Origin: Flavobacteriales bacterium
Lineage (GTDB): Bacteria > Bacteroidota > Bacteroidia > Flavobacteriales_F > PHOS-HE28
Reading direction: 5' to 3'
DNA: 20,334 bases
Assembly: GCA_020635695.1 (NCBI GenBank)
Contig: JACJZH010000021.1
Location: forward strand, 1-20,334
Below, piece after piece: positions 17,846 to 20,334 of this stretch. Below the pieces are notes generated by a model. It did no database searches. It was not told the origin of the DNA and saw nothing but the letters and a program-made list of their open reading frames with translations. The position numbers and the translations under genes are program-made. Numbering within the stretch: position 1 is the first letter of the stretch; each line of letters begins with the position of its first letter.

Positions 17846-18331
17846 ATGGAGCTTGCGGACTACAACTCGGCGGTGGACGCACATGCGGACGGGATCTTCC
17901 GCTTCGCGGTGAAGCACCTGCGCGACGAGGACCTGGCCAAGGACGTGGTGCAGGAGGCCTTCGCGCGGTTGTGGACCAAGCTGGAGCAGGTGGAGGCCGC
18001 CAAGGCGAAGAGCTACCTCTTCACCACCGCACACCACCTGATGGTGGATGAGGTACGCAAACAGACCCGGAGCACGCGGATGGAGGAGCACCACGAACAC
18101 CTGCAGCACACCAGCCAGTCCCAGCCCGATCTGAAGGAGGTGCTGGAGCAGGGCCTGGCGCGGTTGCCGGAGGTCCAGCGCAGCGTGGTGCTGCTGCGCG
18201 ACCTGGAGGGGTACAGCTACGAGGAGATCGCCGAGCTCACCGGGCTGAACATCACCCAGGTGAAGGTGTACATCTATCGGGGCCGCACCGCGTTGAAGAA
18301 CTACATCGGCGAATTGGAGATCGTCCTGTGA
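17846..18331 (+). CDS. ECF-type RNA polymerase sigma factor (second system)
   Basis: This 161-residue sigma-70 family protein has region 2 at about residues 7-75 (DLAKDVVQEAFARLWTK, SYLFTTAHHLMVDEVRK) and region 4 at about 103-158 (LARLPEVQRSVVLLRDLEGYSYEEIAEL, then ITQVKVYIYRGRTALKNYI). Start ATG 17846 follows a CCGGA stretch, and the homologous region begins promptly. It overlaps the next gene by four bases (GTGA), the usual ECF sigma/anti-sigma arrangement. It should bind core RNA polymerase when released by the neighbouring membrane protein and direct it to the GTAAC-N16/17-CGTC elements, including the one upstream of itself. It differs clearly in sequence from the ECF sigma encoded at 9238-9795. 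Confidence 0.95.
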   Translation: MELADYNSAVDAHADGIFRFAVKHLRDEDLAKDVVQEAFARLWTKLEQVEAAKAKSYLFTTAHHLMVDEVRKQTRSTRMEEHHEHLQHTSQSQPDLKEVLEQGLARLPEVQRSVVLLRDLEGYSYEEIAELTGLNITQVKVYIYRGRTALKNYIGELEIVL

Positions 18332-19659
18332 AGCTGGACCGCACGACATACGAAGCCTGGCTGCTCGACCGGATCGAGGGTCGCCTCACGCCCGATCAGG
18401 AGCGCGAGCTGGCCGCTTTCCTGCTGGCCAATCCCGACCTGGACCCCGGTGATCAGGACGAACTGCCCCGGGTGGATGCCGGTCCCGGACCAGCGTTCGA
18501 CAAGGAGTTCCTGAAGCAGGACCTGCCTCCTACCGGGGCTCCCGACCTCCGCAACCTGGACCTGTTCCTGGTGGCACGGATGGAGGGCGACCTTTCCGCA
18601 CAGCAGGAAGCCGCACTGACCGCTTTCCTGATGGAACGGCCGGAGCTGGACCTGGAGGCCCGGCGGATGGCGGCCGCCCATGTGCCCGCCGATCACCTGC
18701 CCTATCCGTCCGAGGTGGACCTGCGACGGACCATTCCCCCCGTGGGCATGCCGGACCGCCATCGCCTCACGGATTTCCTGATCGCTGCCGAAGAGGGTGA
18801 CCTGACCGCCGAACAGCAGGCCGGGTTGAACGCCCTGGTGGCCGGTGATACCAGTCTACGGCGGGAACGCGCCCTGGTGCATGCGGTCCGGATCCATCCG
18901 GAGGCCATGGTGTTCCCCGACAAGGACTCCCTGCGCAAGGGCGGACGCGTGGTGCCCTTGTGGTCCCGCACCGTGGTGCGCTGGTCCGTGGCGGCCAGCA
19001 TCGCGTTGCTGCTCGGACTGGGTTGGACCTTGCTTCAGCAGGACACCACCGAGGAACCCCAGTTGGCGGAAGAGGTCCGCACGAACACGTTCGAACGTTC
19101 CGAGGAGCCCGTGGAACAGGTGAAGGACATCGATCCCGGGCCGGGCACTTCTCGGTCTGCAGGGGAGGAGCGGGGACCGGTGATCGAGCAGCACGGGACC
19201 GAAGGACCGATGCCCGGTAACGGACCCACGGAAGGATCGGCTCCGGACCCCGCTCCTGCAGTTCCCGGTGATCGACCTGCCCCGCGTGAGCTTCCCACCC
19301 GCATGGACCCGATGCTGGCCTCCTTGGACGGCCCCACTGAACGCCCCGCGCCGGTGGACGTGAACGTGGAGGAAGTGCCCATGCTGGCCGAGGCGCCGGA
19401 CGCCGGGGCCGTGGAACGGGCCACGCCCACCTACACACCGGCGGAACTCCTTGCCGCCACCGTTCGTGGCCGTGTGCTGGAGGAGGATCCGGACACCCGG
19501 CCGCTGGACGGGAAGGACGCCGTGGCGATGGCCGACAAGGGGTTGGGGGCCATTTCCGGCGGGAAGGCCGGCCTTCAGGTGGAGCGTCGGGAGGGCCGGC
19601 GCCGGTTCTCGCTGAAGCTCGGGAACGACCTGGCCATCACCGCCAGCTCGGGCCGATAG
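18328..19659 (+). CDS. Anti-sigma-like single-span membrane protein with triplicated N-terminal module
   Basis: This 443-residue protein uses a GTG start (18328-18330) overlapping the sigma factor stop. Residues about 8-67, 78-137 and 148-207 are three copies of one module with a period near 70. Each has an EG[RD]L turn after a helix (residues 17-20, 86-89 and 156-159), a Gln/Glu-rich helix, and a closing aromatic-[DP]...[FL]L[KR] motif (F57, Y126, F196). One membrane span lies at about 218-236 (VAASIALLLGLGWTLL). The rest is a Pro/Glu-rich, presumably periplasmic tail to residue 443, ending with a basic patch and RRFSLKLGNDLAI. No zinc-binding HxxxCxxC anti-sigma motif is present. The anti-sigma function is inferred from the overlap with the sigma gene and the N-in/C-out layout. 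It likely tethers the sigma factor to the inner membrane. Confidence 0.85.
   Translation: MKLDRTTYEAWLLDRIEGRLTPDQERELAAFLLANPDLDPGDQDELPRVDAGPGPAFDKEFLKQDLPPTGAPDLRNLDLFLVARMEGDLSAQQEAALTAFLMERPELDLEARRMAAAHVPADHLPYPSEVDLRRTIPPVGMPDRHRLTDFLIAAEEGDLTAEQQAGLNALVAGDTSLRRERALVHAVRIHPEAMVFPDKDSLRKGGRVVPLWSRTVVRWSVAASIALLLGLGWTLLQQDTTEEPQLAEEVRTNTFERSEEPVEQVKDIDPGPGTSRSAGEERGPVIEQHGTEGPMPGNGPTEGSAPDPAPAVPGDRPAPRELPTRMDPMLASLDGPTERPAPVDVNVEEVPMLAEAPDAGAVERATPTYTPAELLAATVRGRVLEEDPDTRPLDGKDAVAMADKGLGAISGGKAGLQVERREGRRRFSLKLGNDLAITASSGR
18349..18942 (+). repeat. Three-copy ~70-residue module in the anti-sigma-like protein
   Basis: These are the coding copies of the repeated cytoplasmic module (residues about 8-205). 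EG dipeptides at 17, 86 and 156 give steps of 69 and 70. The copies differ considerably in sequence, so the duplication is old. Confidence 0.75.
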
Positions 19660-19699
19660 GGCCCTCCGCTTAACATCCGTTAACGATCGTTCACACCGC

Positions 19700-19724
19700 A
19701 AGGGCCGCTCATCACGCGGCCTTT
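19700..19724 (+). terminator. Hairpin terminator after the anti-sigma-like gene
   Basis: AAGGGCCGC pairs with GCGGCCTTT (9 bp, one G-T pair) around a 7-base loop, 40 bases after the stop codon. Only three T residues follow the GC part, so termination may be partial. It separates the sigma/anti-sigma unit from the next promoter. Confidence 0.6.
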
Positions 19725-19753
19725 GCCGCTTGTCACATACACCGTATCCGCCT

Positions 19754-19779
19754 GTAACTCCTGCGGACTTTTGACCGTC
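19754..19779 (+). promoter_or_regulatory. ECF-type promoter of the small TonB-like gene
   Basis: GTAAC (19754-19758, within TGTAACTC) lies 17 bases before CGTC (19776-19779). The CGTC begins 33 bases before ATG 19809, identical to the distance at the next promoter. The upstream ATG at 19782 would lie almost on the -10 half, which argues for the later start. Confidence 0.6.
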
Positions 19780-19808
19780 CCATGACCAAAGACCAACACA
19801 CCACCGAC

Positions 19809-20183
19809 ATGGAACGCAAGATCATCCGCAGCCTTTTCCTTCTGGCCACCGTCTTCACGATGGGCTACACCCGCGCCGCCGAACCCTTCCGCCTGGGCAA
19901 GGCCAACAACGAGAACAAGATCGAGCGCTCCCTGGAGCGCGAGCTGAACCGGCATGTGATCTTTCCGGTGATGGAGGAGAAAAAGGACATGACCGGCGAA
20001 GTGTTCGTGAGCTTCGTGGTGAACACCGAGGGAAAGCTCGTGGTCATCGACTGCAACTCGGCGAACCAGGAGCTGCGCAACTACGTGCTGCGCCGCTTGG
20101 AGCGCGTGGACATCGGGGACAACCCCAACGGCGTTTGGAAGACCACCCGCATGCGGTTCGTCTTCCGTCCGGAACGCGCCTGA
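19809..20183 (+). CDS. Small secreted protein with TonB C-terminal-like fold
   Basis: This 124-residue protein has a signal peptide (about residues 1-23, IRSLFLLATVFTM, cleavage near TRA-AEP). The start is ATG 19809 rather than 19782: it begins the signal peptide directly and sits 33 bases after the CGTC promoter half. The mature part resembles the TonB C-terminal pattern: HVIFPVMEE, TGEVFVSFVVNTEGKLVVIDC, a helix (NQELRNYVLRRLERVDI), then WKTTRMRFVFRP. Unlike true TonB it has no membrane anchor or Pro-rich spacer, so it is probably a free periplasmic (or secreted) domain. It is flanked by its own ECF-type promoter and a strong terminator. Its role is unknown; being in the predicted regulon, it may feed back on envelope signalling. 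Confidence 0.85.
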   Translation: MERKIIRSLFLLATVFTMGYTRAAEPFRLGKANNENKIERSLERELNRHVIFPVMEEKKDMTGEVFVSFVVNTEGKLVVIDCNSANQELRNYVLRRLERVDIGDNPNGVWKTTRMRFVFRPERA

Positions 20184-20200
20184 TCCCCCTTACACCCAGA

Positions 20201-20235
20201 GCAGGAAGGCCCCGAGAGGGGCTTTCTGCTTTTTT
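20201..20235 (+). terminator. Strong rho-independent terminator
   Basis: GCAGGAAGGCCCC pairs with GGGGCTTTCTGC (about 12 pairs, one bulged G) around a GAGA loop, followed by a run of six T. It lies 17 bases after the small TonB-like gene stop. Confidence 0.9.
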
Positions 20236-20248
20236 GGCCGGCATGTCT

Positions 20249-20273
20249 GTAACTCCCGGGCGACTTCCCCGTC
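20249..20273 (+). promoter_or_regulatory. ECF-type promoter of the truncated last gene
   Basis: GTAAC (20249-20253, within TGTAACTCC) lies 16 bases before CGTC (20270-20273, continuing CGTCACACCAA). The CGTC begins 33 bases before the ATG at 20303. The A/C-rich leaders after this element and after the one at 19754 are alike. Confidence 0.65.
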
Positions 20274-20302
20274 ACACCAACAAAGGACGAAACCACACAG
20301 CC

Positions 20303-20334
20303 ATGCGCACACCAACCACGATCATCCTCATGCT
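20303..20334 (+). CDS. Start of a secreted-protein gene (cut by right edge)
   Basis: Only the first ten codons are present (MRTPTTIILM), which look like the beginning of a signal peptide. The gene has its own ECF-type promoter with the same promoter-to-start distance as the small TonB-like gene, so it may be a paralogue of it. This cannot be tested within the window. Confidence 0.6.
   Translation, partial: MRTPTTIILM

Noticed and set aside
19782..19808. Earlier ATG for the small TonB-like gene
   Set aside because: It falls on the -10 half of the likely promoter and would place nine polar residues before an otherwise perfect signal peptide.

Overview
This window comes from a GC-rich member of the Bacteroidota, most likely a Flavobacteriales-like lineage. 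Seven of the predicted proteins end in type IX secretion system (T9SS) sorting domains: four of type A and three of the gliding-motility-associated CHU_C type B. A Bacteroidota-style -7 box (TAnnTTTG) precedes lepA, and codon third positions are overwhelmingly G or C. There are no tRNA or rRNA genes, CRISPR arrays, insertion sequences or phage genes. Genes are tightly packed, and no gene-free stretch exceeds about 200 bases.

Left block (1-9795, minus strand; transcription runs right to left). An ECF sigma factor overlaps a single-membrane-span, anti-sigma-like protein that itself ends in a T9SS type B domain. This is followed, by start/stop overlaps (ATGA, then TAATG), by two paralogous secreted proteins with a nidogen-like (NIDO) domain, Ig/PKD-like domains and CHU_C domains. 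Then come metF (methylenetetrahydrofolate reductase), a secreted M1 metallopeptidase, and the start of an unidentified gene cut by the left edge. The arrangement looks like a regulated cell-surface adhesin operon with a possible read-through tail.

Middle (9796-17713). The housekeeping gene lepA (EF4) lies on the plus strand, divergent from the sigma factor. Convergent with it is a three-gene minus-strand operon of secreted T9SS type A proteins: an arylsulfotransferase-like beta-propeller, a CotH-kinase/lamin-tail protein and a Reg_prop beta-propeller. An outer-membrane beta-barrel gene lies upstream of that operon on the same strand.

Right block (17714-20334, plus strand). A second ECF sigma factor overlaps (GTGA) a second anti-sigma-like membrane protein whose cytoplasmic part is a module repeated three times. 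Next are a small secreted TonB-C-terminal-like protein with a strong terminator, and the first codons of another signal-peptide-bearing gene. Three near-identical promoter-like elements (TGTAAC, 16-17 bases, CGTC) precede the sigma gene, the small TonB-like gene and the truncated last gene. This predicts an autoregulated ECF regulon encoded locally.

The two most notable points are this promoter trio and the anti-sigma-like protein that carries a T9SS sorting domain beside its own secreted CHU_C targets. Family assignments rest on reading motifs; no database search was run.
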